From contig JBGANR010000022.1 in NCBI GenBank assembly GCA_044222225.1, forward strand, positions 11,517 through 75,516: a stretch of DNA of 64,000 nt. Reading direction: 5' to 3'. Origin of the DNA: JBGANR01 sp044222225. GTDB lineage: Bacteria > Actinomycetota > Actinomycetes > Mycobacteriales > Mycobacteriaceae. Made by a program: the position numbers and the translations under genes. This document shows, in pieces, positions 54,598 to 63,044 of this stretch (positions are counted from its first letter, which is position 1; each line of letters starts with the position of its first letter). The notes beneath the pieces were generated by a model. That model saw only the letters and a program-made list of their open reading frames with translations. It did no database searches and was not told the DNA's origin.

Positions 54598-57026
54598 TGA
54601 GCAAGAGCCGAAAGAAGCGCACCGGCCAGGCGAAGGGCGCCAAGCACGCCGCGCCGGAGACCGCCGCGCTGCCGACGTCGATGGCGCCGCTGACACCCGA
54701 TGTGGCGATCGTCGAGGCCGTCATGGCCCTGCAGGCCGACGCCGCGGAGATCGCGGACGAGCCGATCGCCGAGGAGACCGTCGCACCGGCCGAATCCGAA
54801 GCGGCCGAGCCTGAGACGTCCGCCGAGGCCTCCGAGATCGAAGCGGAGCTGCTGCGTCCGTCCGACGACGACCTGCGGATGCTCTATGCCGGCACCCACC
54901 ACGATCCGCATTCGGCGCTCGGCGCCCACGCGTTCCCGCACGGAACGGTGCTGCGCACGATGCGGCCCGGAGCGCAGCGGGTCGTCGCGCTCATCGGCGA
55001 GCGGGAATTCGAGCTCACCGAGATCTCCGAGGGCCTCTTCGCCGCCTTCATCCCTTATCACGATCTCGCCGACTACCGCTACCGCATCACCTACCCGCAG
55101 GCCGAGCAGACGGTCGCCGACGGCTACCGCTTCCTGCCGACCATCGGCGAGGTCGATCTGCACCTCATCGGCGAGGGCCGGCACGAGCGGCTGTGGGAGG
55201 CGCTCGGCGCTCATCTGCACAGCTACGACACCCCGGACGGCCTCGTCTCCGGCACCGGCTTCACCGTCTGGGCACCGAACGCCGTCGGTGTGACGGTCCT
55301 CGGCGACTTCGACGGCTGGCTGGGCCGCACGGCCCCGATGCGGACGCTCGGCGGCACGGGCGTGTGGGAGGTCTTCCTGCCCGGCGTCGGCGCCGGTACG
55401 CGGTACAAGTACCGGATCCACACCCGCGACGGCGCGGTGCTGGAGAAGGCGGATCCGATGGCGCTGGCCACCGAGGAGCCGCCCGCGACGGCCTCCGTCG
55501 TCGCCGCGAGCAGCCACACCTGGGCCGACGACGAATGGATCGCCGCCCGATCGGGCCGTGTTCCGGCGAACGAGCCGATGAGCATCCTCGAGGTGCATCT
55601 CGGCTCGTGGCGGCAGGGGCTCTCCTACGCCGAGGCCGCCGTCGAGCTCGCCGCGTACGCCAAGGCGACGGGCTTCACCCACATCGAGCTCCTGCCGGTC
55701 GCCGAGCATCCGTTCGGCGGCAGCTGGGGCTACCAGGTCACGTCGTACTACGCGCCGTCCTCGCGGTTCGGTTCACCGGACGACTTCCGGGCGTTCGTCG
55801 ACCACCTGCACGCCGAGGGCCTCGCCGTCATCGTCGACTGGGTGCCGGCGCACTTCCCCAAGGACGCCTGGGCGCTCGCCCGCTTCGACGGCACGCCGCT
55901 CTACGAGCACGGCGATCCGCAACGCGGCGAGCAGCTCGACTGGGGCACCTACGTCTTCGACTTCGGCCGCCCCGAGGTGCGCAACTTCCTCGTCGCCAAC
56001 GCGCTGTTCTGGTTCGACGAGTTCCACATCGACGGCCTGCGCGTGGACGCCGTCGCGTCGATGCTCTACCTGGACTACTCCCGCCCGGCCGACGGCTGGA
56101 CGCCGAACGTCTACGGCGGCCGCGAGAACCTCGAGGCCGTGTCGTTCCTCCAAGAGGTCAACGCCACCGTGCACAAGCTGTACCCCGGCGTCGTCACCAT
56201 CGCCGAGGAGTCGACGTCGTGGCCCGGCGTCACGCGGCAGACGAGCCTCGGCGGACTCGGCTTCACGCTCAAATGGAACATGGGCTGGATGCACGACACG
56301 CTGGGCTATCTGCAGCGGGATCAGATCCACCGCAGCTTCCACCACAACGAGCTGACCTTCTCGCTCATGTACGCGTGGAGCGAGAACTTCGTGCTGCCGA
56401 TCAGCCACGACGAAGTGGTCCACGGCAAGGGCACGCTGTGGACCCGGATGCCCGGCGACTCGTGGACGAAGGCGGCCGGCGTCCGGGTGCTCCTGGCGTA
56501 CATGTGGGCGCACCCCGGCAAGCAGCTGCTCTTCATGGGCCAGGAGTTCGGTCAGACGCGCGAGTGGTCCGAGGCCCGCAGCCTCGACTGGCACGAGCTG
56601 GAGGGCTGGGAGGGCGAGCTGCATCGCGGCATCTCCCGCCTCGTCACCGATCTCAACCACACCTACACGGCCCGTCCGGCGCTGTACTCGCAGGACACGA
56701 CGCCGAACGGGTACTCCTGGATCGACGCCAACGACACCGCGGGCAACGTCATCAGCTTCCTCCGGCACGGCTCGGACGGTTCGATGATGGCGTGCGTCTT
56801 CAACTTCTCCGGCGCAGATCGGGACACCTATCGCGTCGGTCTGCCACACTCGGGCCGATGGCTGGAGATCCTCAACACCGACGCTCCCGAGTACTCGGGA
56901 GCCGGTCGCGGGAATCTCGGCGCCGTCACGGCGACCGACGAACCGTGGCACGGCCGTCCCGCGTCGGCGCAGCTGCGGATCCCGGCGAACTCGGCCGTCT
57001 GGCTCGTCCCGGCACCCGCCGAGTGA
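54597..57026 (+). CDS. glgB: 1,4-alpha-glucan branching enzyme GlgB with an acidic N-terminal extension
   Basis: Adds alpha-1,6 branches to the glucan made by GlgE; cytoplasmic. The 809 residues include CBM48 and a GH13 barrel with nucleophile Asp in Leu-Arg-Val-Asp-Ala-Val-Ala-Ser-Met (near 484), acid/base Glu in Ile-Ala-Glu-Glu-Ser-Thr (near 536) and Ile-Ser-His-Asp-Glu-Val. Most relatives have about 730 residues; the extra part is a basic then Ala/Glu-rich tail of about 85 residues (Lys-Ser-Arg-Lys-Lys-Arg at 3-8). The ATG start overlaps the glgE stop by one base. The end overlaps the next gene as GTGA. Confidence 0.96.
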   Translation: MSKSRKKRTGQAKGAKHAAPETAALPTSMAPLTPDVAIVEAVMALQADAAEIADEPIAEETVAPAESEAAEPETSAEASEIEAELLRPSDDDLRMLYAGTHHDPHSALGAHAFPHGTVLRTMRPGAQRVVALIGEREFELTEISEGLFAAFIPYHDLADYRYRITYPQAEQTVADGYRFLPTIGEVDLHLIGEGRHERLWEALGAHLHSYDTPDGLVSGTGFTVWAPNAVGVTVLGDFDGWLGRTAPMRTLGGTGVWEVFLPGVGAGTRYKYRIHTRDGAVLEKADPMALATEEPPATASVVAASSHTWADDEWIAARSGRVPANEPMSILEVHLGSWRQGLSYAEAAVELAAYAKATGFTHIELLPVAEHPFGGSWGYQVTSYYAPSSRFGSPDDFRAFVDHLHAEGLAVIVDWVPAHFPKDAWALARFDGTPLYEHGDPQRGEQLDWGTYVFDFGRPEVRNFLVANALFWFDEFHIDGLRVDAVASMLYLDYSRPADGWTPNVYGGRENLEAVSFLQEVNATVHKLYPGVVTIAEESTSWPGVTRQTSLGGLGFTLKWNMGWMHDTLGYLQRDQIHRSFHHNELTFSLMYAWSENFVLPISHDEVVHGKGTLWTRMPGDSWTKAAGVRVLLAYMWAHPGKQLLFMGQEFGQTREWSEARSLDWHELEGWEGELHRGISRLVTDLNHTYTARPALYSQDTTPNGYSWIDANDTAGNVISFLRHGSDGSMMACVFNFSGADRDTYRVGLPHSGRWLEILNTDAPEYSGAGRGNLGAVTATDEPWHGRPASAQLRIPANSAVWLVPAPAE

Positions 57027-58456
57027 GCTTCCGCTGCGGCAGCAGCGTTCAGGCTCGAGGCTTCAGAACTCGCGTGGCCGCCGCCCTCGTGGCGGCGGCC
57101 ACCGCGTTCGCTCTGCTCTCCGGGTGCGCCCGTGAGCCGGATCTCGCGACCGGCCACGCGCTCCCCGATTCGTTCGACGCCGGCCAGGTCGCCGGACTGC
57201 CGGTCACCGTCGGCCGGTCCGGCGTCCGGCCAGGTGCTCCCGCCTCGACCCGCACGGTGGCCGGTTCGCCCGGCGGGTTCATCGACGACCTCGCCACACT
57301 CTCCCTCGACGACGTCGAGGACTACTGGACGCGCGAGGGTGCCCGCGCCGTCGGGCTGCCGCCGCCGACGCCGGTGGCGGCCGTCTCGTGGAGCCGCTAC
57401 GGCACCGGCATCACCTTCTGCGGGCAGCCCTTCTACGCCGCCCGCAACGCGGCCTACTGCCGCAGCGGCGACATCATCGGCTGGGACCGGGGCCAGCTCA
57501 TTCCGTCGGCACTCGGCGACTACGGCGAGATCGCCGCCGCGGCGACGTTCGCCCACGAGTACGGCCACCGCATGGATCACCGGCTCGACAGCGTCGGTCC
57601 GACGGTCCTGGTCCGGGAGCAACGCGCCGACTGCTTCGCCGGCGCCTACCTCCGCTGGGTCGCGTCCGGATCGTCGAGCCGGATGCGTCTGACGACGACC
57701 GACGGCCTCGCTAAAGTGCTGAGCTGGTTCGCCTCCACTCGGGACCGTCCCACGGGTCGCCCACGCAACCGGGACAACGGCCACGGCACCGCCTACGAGC
57801 GGGTCGGTGCCGTCATGCGCGGCTTCGAGGGCGGCGCCGCGGTCTGCACGGCCATCACCCGCGAGAGCGTCCGCGCGGCACTGGCCGGGCTGCCCGACCA
57901 GTTCGAGCCGGGCGGCGTCGCCTACCGGAAGACGGGCTTCGACCAGAGCATCCTCGACCGGACGGCCGCGACCCTGCGGCAGTACTTCGAGGTCCCGGAT
58001 CTGCGGCTGTCGACGGAGCCGGGCGGCTGCGTCGACGCGCGCAGCCCGGCCGGCTACTGCCCGGCCTCGACGACGGTCGTCGCGGACCTGCCGGCGTTGA
58101 CCAGGTTGTCCACGCCGTCGTCCGACGACGACGTCGACCACTCCCGGCCCGCCGGCGAGGTGACCGGGATGACCTACGTGGCGACGCGCGCGGCGCTGGC
58201 CTCACTGCAGCGCCGCGGCGTCGACGTCGCGCGACCGTCGGCGGCGTTGCAGGCGCTGTGCCTCACCGGCGCCTGGCTCCGCGACCGCGGCTCGCGGCCG
58301 GGCGACATCGATCAGGCCCTCCACGTGGTTCTCACCGATCCGCGTTCGGCCACCGACACCACCGGGCGCGCGGTCGCGGCCTCGTTCACCCGCGCGCAGG
58401 CGCTGCTCAACGGCGTCTACGGCGGCCGGCGGCCCTGCACCCCGACGCTCCGCTGA
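57023..58456 (+). CDS. Secreted neutral zinc metallopeptidase-like lipoprotein
   Basis: A 477-residue exported protein. A signal peptide (about 15-34) ends in a lipobox Leu-Ser-Gly-Cys35. The HExxH zinc motif Phe-Ala-His-Glu-Tyr-Gly-His-Arg-Met-Asp-His lies near 177-187, with Glu-Gln-Arg-Ala-Asp-Cys-Phe-Ala-Gly further on as the third-ligand region, like the YpfJ neutral zinc metallopeptidase family. Cys pairs in Phe-Cys-Gly and Tyr-Cys-Arg suggest a disulfide. Its GTG overlaps the glgB stop, an odd link of a secreted protease to glucan genes. Confidence 0.8.
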   Translation: MSFRCGSSVQARGFRTRVAAALVAAATAFALLSGCAREPDLATGHALPDSFDAGQVAGLPVTVGRSGVRPGAPASTRTVAGSPGGFIDDLATLSLDDVEDYWTREGARAVGLPPPTPVAAVSWSRYGTGITFCGQPFYAARNAAYCRSGDIIGWDRGQLIPSALGDYGEIAAAATFAHEYGHRMDHRLDSVGPTVLVREQRADCFAGAYLRWVASGSSSRMRLTTTDGLAKVLSWFASTRDRPTGRPRNRDNGHGTAYERVGAVMRGFEGGAAVCTAITRESVRAALAGLPDQFEPGGVAYRKTGFDQSILDRTAATLRQYFEVPDLRLSTEPGGCVDARSPAGYCPASTTVVADLPALTRLSTPSSDDDVDHSRPAGEVTGMTYVATRAALASLQRRGVDVARPSAALQALCLTGAWLRDRGSRPGDIDQALHVVLTDPRSATDTTGRAVAASFTRAQALLNGVYGGRRPCTPTLR

Positions 58457-58482
58457 GCACCGCGCCGACTGCGCGCGACGCG

Positions 58483-59442
58483 TCAGAAGAGCGCCGCGGT
58501 GAGCTTCCGGCGGGCCGCGACGACGCGCGGATCATCTCGATCGAACAGCTCGAAGAGTTCCAGCAGCCGCGACCGGACGGCCGAGCGCTCGTCACCCGAC
58601 GTCCGCCGCACCAGGTCGACGAGTCTGTCGAAGCCCTCCGCGACACGCTGTACGGCGACCTCCAGGTCGGCGGCGGCGAGCCCCAGCTCGACGTCCGCGG
58701 GGGCCGCATCGGCGCGGGAGACGGCGTCGATGGGATGTGTCTGGGCTCGCTGGAAGAAGACGAGGTTCCGGACGGCCGCGGCCGCCTCCTCGTTGCCGGG
58801 CTCGACGGCGAGGATCTCCTCGTAGGCGGCCTTCGCGGCCTCGAGATCGCCCTCGTCGAGCAGCCGAGCCGCCTCGTCCAGACGCGGATCCGAATCCGGC
58901 TCCGGTTCGAGGGATCCCTCGCCCGGCAGCTCCGGACCGACCTTCGCGAGGATTTGCTCCAGCCACCGCGCGACCTGCTCGGTCGGCTGCGGCCCGGCGA
59001 ACGCGTGCACGGGCTGACCGCCCGCGATGGCGACGACCGTCGGCACCGACTGCACACCGATGGCCTGCGCGATCCGTGGGGCCGCGTCGACGTCGACGAG
59101 CGCCAGCGCCCACCGGCCGCCCGACTCGTTCGCCAGGGCGGCGAGCGTCGCGTCCATCGCAGCGCTCTGCTCCGACCACGACGCGCCGAACGCGACGACC
59201 ACGAGTACGCGCGTCGACCTGACGAGCACGCGCTCCTCGAAAGTCCGTTCATCGACGCGCTCGACCACCGGACCTCCCTGCGGCGTCGGGCCCCCGGCGT
59301 CTGCCGGCGGGGCGCCCGACGCGGCGGGCGGCGGAGGGGCCGGCGCCTCGGCCCGGGCTTTGAGCGCCGACAGATCCACGGCCCCCGCCATCGCGGCGGC
59401 CCGGGTCAGCGCATCGCGTTGACGACTCGCGGGATTGCTCAC
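58483..59442 (-). CDS. Thioredoxin-TPR co-chaperone (CnoX/YbbN-like, Rv1324-like), degenerate active site
   Basis: A 319-residue protein. After a Pro/Ala-rich N-terminus (30-60), a thioredoxin fold (about 60-170) carries Trp89-Ser-Glu-Gln-Ser93 where catalytic thioredoxins have Trp-Cys-x-x-Cys, and the conserved cis-Pro in Gln-Ser-Val-Pro-Thr is kept. The C-terminal half (about 185-315) is TPR-like helical, as in CnoX. Both cysteines are replaced by Ser, so it is likely a chaperone or scaffold, not a reductase. It sits by the thiolase gene as in M. tuberculosis. Confidence 0.85.
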   Translation of the reverse strand: MSNPASRQRDALTRAAAMAGAVDLSALKARAEAPAPPPPAASGAPPADAGGPTPQGGPVVERVDERTFEERVLVRSTRVLVVVAFGASWSEQSAAMDATLAALANESGGRWALALVDVDAAPRIAQAIGVQSVPTVVAIAGGQPVHAFAGPQPTEQVARWLEQILAKVGPELPGEGSLEPEPDSDPRLDEAARLLDEGDLEAAKAAYEEILAVEPGNEEAAAAVRNLVFFQRAQTHPIDAVSRADAAPADVELGLAAADLEVAVQRVAEGFDRLVDLVRRTSGDERSAVRSRLLELFELFDRDDPRVVAARRKLTAALF

Positions 59443-59484
59443 GCGCCCAGTCTGTCACGGACCGTCGGCACCGCCGCAGCTGAC

Positions 59485-59832
59485 TCAGGCCGCCGCCAGG
59501 CCCGCCTCATCGTCGGCCGCGAGGCGGCCGGTGCGCTCGGCCCACAGCTCGAAGACGAGCGTCGCGAGCGGCGGGATGCTGGCGACGAGCGCGATCGCGG
59601 CGACCCCGCGGCTCCAGCCCAGCACCTTCGCAGCCCAGAGCGTGACGACGAGATAGACCATGAACAGGACGCCGTGCAGCATGCCCGGCACCCGGACGAT
59701 GTCCTGGTCCTGGACGTACTTGAAGTACATCGCGACGAGCAGGGCTACCCAGGTGATCGCTTCGGCGACGGCGACGAGCCGGAAGGCCCGGGCCGCCAGG
59801 GTGGAGTCGTTGAGGAGTTTCACGTCAGCCAT
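59485..59832 (-). CDS. DUF3817-like small membrane protein, second copy
   Basis: A 115-residue membrane protein with three hydrophobic helices and the stretch Arg-Val-Pro-Gly-Met-Leu-His-Gly in the middle, as in DUF3817 proteins; the copy at 42318 is a paralog. The ATG at 59832 was chosen over an in-frame start at 59850 because the perfect dyad begins there. Function unknown. Confidence 0.8.
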   Translation of the reverse strand: MADVKLLNDSTLAARAFRLVAVAEAITWVALLVAMYFKYVQDQDIVRVPGMLHGVLFMVYLVVTLWAAKVLGWSRGVAAIALVASIPPLATLVFELWAERTGRLAADDEAGLAAA

Positions 59833-59849
59833 TCTGCCGGACCCGGGCA

Positions 59850-59876
59850 ATATCTACTACATCGCGTAGTAGATAT
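59850..59876. promoter_or_regulatory. Perfect 27-bp dyad, candidate operator
   Basis: ATATCTACTAC-ATCGC-GTAGTAGATAT, an 11-bp perfect inverted repeat, directly in front of the DUF3817-like gene and just after the thiolase stop. Both arms contain the TACTAC/GTAGTA half-sites seen in BlaI/MecI-type operators; a match to that family is inference. Confidence 0.6.
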
Positions 59877-59894
59877 CACGTTCCGCGCCGGACG

Positions 59895-61079
59895 TCACTC
59901 ACCGGGGACGCGCAGGATGAGGGCGTCACCCTGGCCGCCCGCACCGCACAGCGCGGCCGCGCCGACACCGCCCCCGCGACGCTTGAGCTCGAGCGCCAGG
60001 TGCAGCGTGATCCGCGCCCCGGACGCGCCGATCGGGTGGCCGATCGCGATGGCGCCGCCGTTGACGTTCACCCGCTCCGGATCGATGCCGAGCTCCCGGG
60101 TCGACGCGAGGCCCACGGCCGCGAACGCCTCGTTGATCTCCACGAGATCGAGGTCGGACGGCTCGATGCCCTCGCGCTCGCAGGCCTTGCGGATCGCGTT
60201 CGCCGGCTGACTCTGCAACGACGAGTCGGGGCCCGCGACCACGCCGTGCGCGCCGATCTCGGCGAGCCACGGCAGCCCGAGGCTCTCCGCCTTCTCCCTG
60301 CTCATCACGACGACCGCCGCGGCGCCGTCGGAGATCTGGGAGGCGTTGCCCGGGGTGATCGTGCCGTCCGAGCGGAACGTCGGACGCAGCCGCGCCAACG
60401 ACTCCGCCGTCGTGGCGGCGCGGATCCCCTCGTCCTCGCGGAACTCCACGGGATCGCCCTTGCGCTGCGGAATCGAGACGGGGACGACCTCGTCGTCGAA
60501 CAGGCCGTCCTTCCACGCCTTCGCCGCCAGCTGATGACTGCGCGCCGCGAACTCGTCCTGCTCCTCGCGGCTGAAACCGCCGGCGACGTTGTGCTCCTCG
60601 GTGAGACCGCCCATCGGCTGGTCGGTGAAGACGTCATGGAGGCCGTCGTAGGCGAGATGATCGACGAGCTCGGTGGACCCGTACTTGAAGCCGCTGCGCG
60701 AGCCCGGCAGCAGATGCGGCGCCCTCGTCATCGACTCCTGCCCGCCGGCGACGACGACGTCGAACTCGCCCGCCCGGATCAGCTGATCGGCGAGCGCGAT
60801 CGCGTCGATGCCCGACAGGCACATCTTGTTGATGGTCAGTGCGGCGACGTCCCACGGAATCCCGGCCTTCACGGCCGTCTGCCGCGCCGGCATCTGCCCG
60901 GCGCCGGCCGTCAGCACCTGGCCGAGGATGACGTAGTCCACCTGCTCGGGCGCCACACCGGACTTCTCCAGCGCACCCTTGACGGCCACGGCGCCGAGGT
61001 CGACGCCCGAGAATCCGCTGAGCGAGCCCAGCAGCCGGCCGACCGGGGTGCGCGCGCCGCCCACGATGACGTTGGTCAT
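59895..61079 (-). CDS. Acetyl-CoA C-acetyltransferase (FadA4-like thiolase)
   Basis: Biosynthetic-type thiolase that condenses or cleaves acetoacetyl-CoA. The 394 residues show the nucleophile Cys87 in Asn-Lys-Met-Cys-Leu-Ser-Gly, Asn-Gly-Gly-Ala-Ile-Ala-Ile-Gly-His-Pro-Ile-Gly-Ala-Ser-Gly near the C-terminus and the second cysteine in Leu-Cys-Gly-Ala-Gly-Gly-Gln-Gly. It diverges from the methylmalonyl-CoA epimerase gene by 48 bp. M. tuberculosis Rv1323 is the equivalent. Confidence 0.94.
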   Translation of the reverse strand: MTNVIVGGARTPVGRLLGSLSGFSGVDLGAVAVKGALEKSGVAPEQVDYVILGQVLTAGAGQMPARQTAVKAGIPWDVAALTINKMCLSGIDAIALADQLIRAGEFDVVVAGGQESMTRAPHLLPGSRSGFKYGSTELVDHLAYDGLHDVFTDQPMGGLTEEHNVAGGFSREEQDEFAARSHQLAAKAWKDGLFDDEVVPVSIPQRKGDPVEFREDEGIRAATTAESLARLRPTFRSDGTITPGNASQISDGAAAVVVMSREKAESLGLPWLAEIGAHGVVAGPDSSLQSQPANAIRKACEREGIEPSDLDLVEINEAFAAVGLASTRELGIDPERVNVNGGAIAIGHPIGASGARITLHLALELKRRGGGVGAAALCGAGGQGDALILRVPGE

Positions 61080-61127
61080 GACAGATCCTCCTCGATCGAC
61101 AGACGACCTCACGCTACCGTCAGCACC

Positions 61128-61658
61128 ATGACCGACTCCGCTCAGGCCGCACCCCGTCACGACGTCGATGTTCCGCTTCGAGACGAGAGCGCCGCCGCCG
61201 CGCCGGGTGGCCTGTCCCCGATCGCCGACCTCGTCGTGAGCATCGACCATGTCGGCATCGCCGTGGCCGATCTCGATGCCGCCGCCGCCTGGTACTCCAC
61301 GCACCTCGGATTCCGCGTCCTCCACGAGGAGACCAACGAAGAGCAGGGCGTCCGCGAGGCCATGATCGGACCCGGGACGTCCGACGGACCGTCCGGCGCC
61401 GTCATCCAATTGCTCGCGCCGCTCACGCCGCGATCGACGATCGCGAAGTTCCTCGACACGAAGGGGCCGGGCCTGCAGCAGCTCGCCGTGCGCGTCACCG
61501 ACGTCGACGAGGTCGCCCGCAGGCTGACCGATGCCGGTGTCCGGCTGCTCTATCCCGTGCCGCGGCGCGGCACCGCCGACTCGCGCATCAACTTCGTCCA
61601 CCCCAAGGACGCCGGCGGCGTCCTCCTCGAACTCGTCGAGCCGGCCGTGAACCACTGA
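61128..61658 (+). CDS. mce: Methylmalonyl-CoA epimerase
   Basis: Interconverts the (R) and (S) forms of methylmalonyl-CoA in propionate and odd-chain fatty-acid metabolism. The 176 residues have a variable first 35, then the VOC-fold core: Ile-Asp-His-Val-Gly-Ile-Ala-Val, Gly-Pro-Gly-Leu-Gln-Gln-Leu-Ala, and the C-terminal Phe-Val-His-Pro-Lys-Asp-Ala-Gly-Gly-Val-Leu-Leu-Glu-Leu. The two metal-binding sides (His in the first, Gln/His and the C-terminal Glu) are intact. Confidence 0.92.
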   Translation: MTDSAQAAPRHDVDVPLRDESAAAAPGGLSPIADLVVSIDHVGIAVADLDAAAAWYSTHLGFRVLHEETNEEQGVREAMIGPGTSDGPSGAVIQLLAPLTPRSTIAKFLDTKGPGLQQLAVRVTDVDEVARRLTDAGVRLLYPVPRRGTADSRINFVHPKDAGGVLLELVEPAVNH

Positions 61659-61794
61659 TCGGCAGTCCCCCGCTCCGGACGGCCCCCAGCCTCGCCTCCC
61701 ACGTCCCGCGGCGGTGTCCGAGTAGATTCGTCCCCGAGCACACGCACGCCGGTCTTCCGGTGTCACCCGCGAGGATGTAAGGAAGCACCACACC

Positions 61795-62673
61795 ATGGCC
61801 CCCGAGGAACGTCGCACCCCGTCGCTGCCCTTCACCGTCGTCATGCGGGGATATGAGCGGGACCAGGTGGCCGAGGCCATCAACCGCTACAACGCCGAGA
61901 TGCGCGTCCTCGCCGCCGACCGGGACGCCGCCGCCGCGCATTCCCGCCAGCTCGGGGACGACCTCGAGGCCGCCCGCGCCACCATCGACGACCTTCGCAC
62001 CGAGATCGACAAGCTCGCCGTCGCGCCGTCGACGCTCGAGGGCGCCAGTGAGCGGATCAGCAACATGTTCCGGCTGGCCCAGGACGAGGCGTCCGAGGCC
62101 CGCGCACTCGCCGCCGCGGACGCCGCCGAGATGCTCTCCGTCGCTCGGCAGGAAGCCGACGCGCTTCTCGCCGACGCGACCGGCGACCGCGACGACGCCG
62201 CCGCACGCCGCCGCAGGATGGAGACCGAACACCTCTCGACGATGGATGCCGCCCACGCCGAGGCCGCGCGCATCGTCGCCGAGGCCCAGGCCGAGGCCGA
62301 CCGTCTCCACGCCATCGCGACCGCGAATCGGGAGCGCGTGCAGGAGGACTTCGACCTCACGATGGCCCAGCGCCGCGACAAGGCGATCCGCGAACTCACC
62401 GAGCTCGACGAGAACTCTCGCGACGAGGCCCAGCGGACCATCGCCGACGCACGCGCCGACGCCTCCGAACAGCGCCGGGTGGCACATCAGCACGTCCGCG
62501 ACATCCAGGATCTCCGCGCCCGGCTCCTCGATCAGCTCAGTAAGGCCAGTGCCACACTCGACCGGCTGCCCGAGCTGCTCGCCGAGCTCGACGACGAGCG
62601 CGTGCTGACCGGGACCGCCCTCGCCTTCGATGACGACGAGGACATCGACGAGCCCGCGCGGAACTCCGCGTAA
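61795..62673 (+). CDS. DivIVA-domain coiled-coil protein
   Basis: A 292-residue cytoskeletal-type protein. The N-terminus (Leu-Pro-Phe-Thr-Val-Val-Met-Arg-Gly-Tyr, then Val-Ala-Glu-Ala-Ile-Asn-Arg-Tyr-Asn) is a DivIVA lipid-binding-like module; residues 35-265 form an almost unbroken Ala/Glu/Arg coiled coil, and the end is acidic (Asp-Asp-Asp-Glu-Asp). This resembles Scy/FilP-type or Wag31-paralog proteins of polar growth. It is monocistronic with a purine-rich AAGGAAG site before the ATG. It is not Wag31 itself, which lies in the division cluster. Confidence 0.85.
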   Translation: MAPEERRTPSLPFTVVMRGYERDQVAEAINRYNAEMRVLAADRDAAAAHSRQLGDDLEAARATIDDLRTEIDKLAVAPSTLEGASERISNMFRLAQDEASEARALAAADAAEMLSVARQEADALLADATGDRDDAAARRRRMETEHLSTMDAAHAEAARIVAEAQAEADRLHAIATANRERVQEDFDLTMAQRRDKAIRELTELDENSRDEAQRTIADARADASEQRRVAHQHVRDIQDLRARLLDQLSKASATLDRLPELLAELDDERVLTGTALAFDDDEDIDEPARNSA

Positions 62674-62710
62674 CGCCGTCGGTTCGCACCGGAAGCCTCG
62701 CCGGATACGT

Positions 62711-63037
62711 TCAGCGTCGACGCTGAGCGCCGCGTCGGCCCCGGGCCTGCCAGCAGGAGCGGTGCCAATGCCGGCGCTCGGCCGCGCCGCCGAAGTCGTC
62801 CTCCGGCCAGGCGACGACGTGCGGCACGCCGATCTCGATGACCTGATCGCACCCCGGGCAGCGGTAGCGCTTCACGGCCCGGGCGCCGCTGACGTCCCGG
62901 ACGAGCATGCGCACGCCGTCCGGGTTCTCCTCCACCCGCCGGTCGAACAGGCCGCCCACGCCCTGTCCCTCGTCCTGTCGTCTCGTGTCGTCGAACCGAC
63001 GGCCGCCGCCCCCGCGGCGACGGCTCTTGCGCACCAC
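62711..63037 (-). CDS. Small zinc-site protein next to nucS (often annotated ATP/GTP-binding)
   Basis: A 108-residue basic protein. Arg-Tyr-Arg-Cys-Pro-Gly-Cys and His-Trp-His-Arg-Ser-Cys-Trp form a likely C2-HC zinc site, recalling HNH or zinc-ribbon folds. The N-terminal 25 residues are Arg/Gly-rich, and the C-terminus is Arg-rich. The start is the GTG 8 bp after nucS, with GAGG from the nucS stop 5 bases upstream, so it is coupled to nucS. The persistent link to a DNA repair nuclease suggests a nucleic-acid role. Confidence 0.75.
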   Translation of the reverse strand: MVRKSRRRGGGGRRFDDTRRQDEGQGVGGLFDRRVEENPDGVRMLVRDVSGARAVKRYRCPGCDQVIEIGVPHVVAWPEDDFGGAAERRHWHRSCWQARGRRGAQRRR

Positions 63038-63044
63038 ACAGGCC

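Noticed and set aside
52684..54696. A 670-codon minus-strand frame over glgE
   Set aside because: Mirror of glgE codon bias, no recognisable domain.
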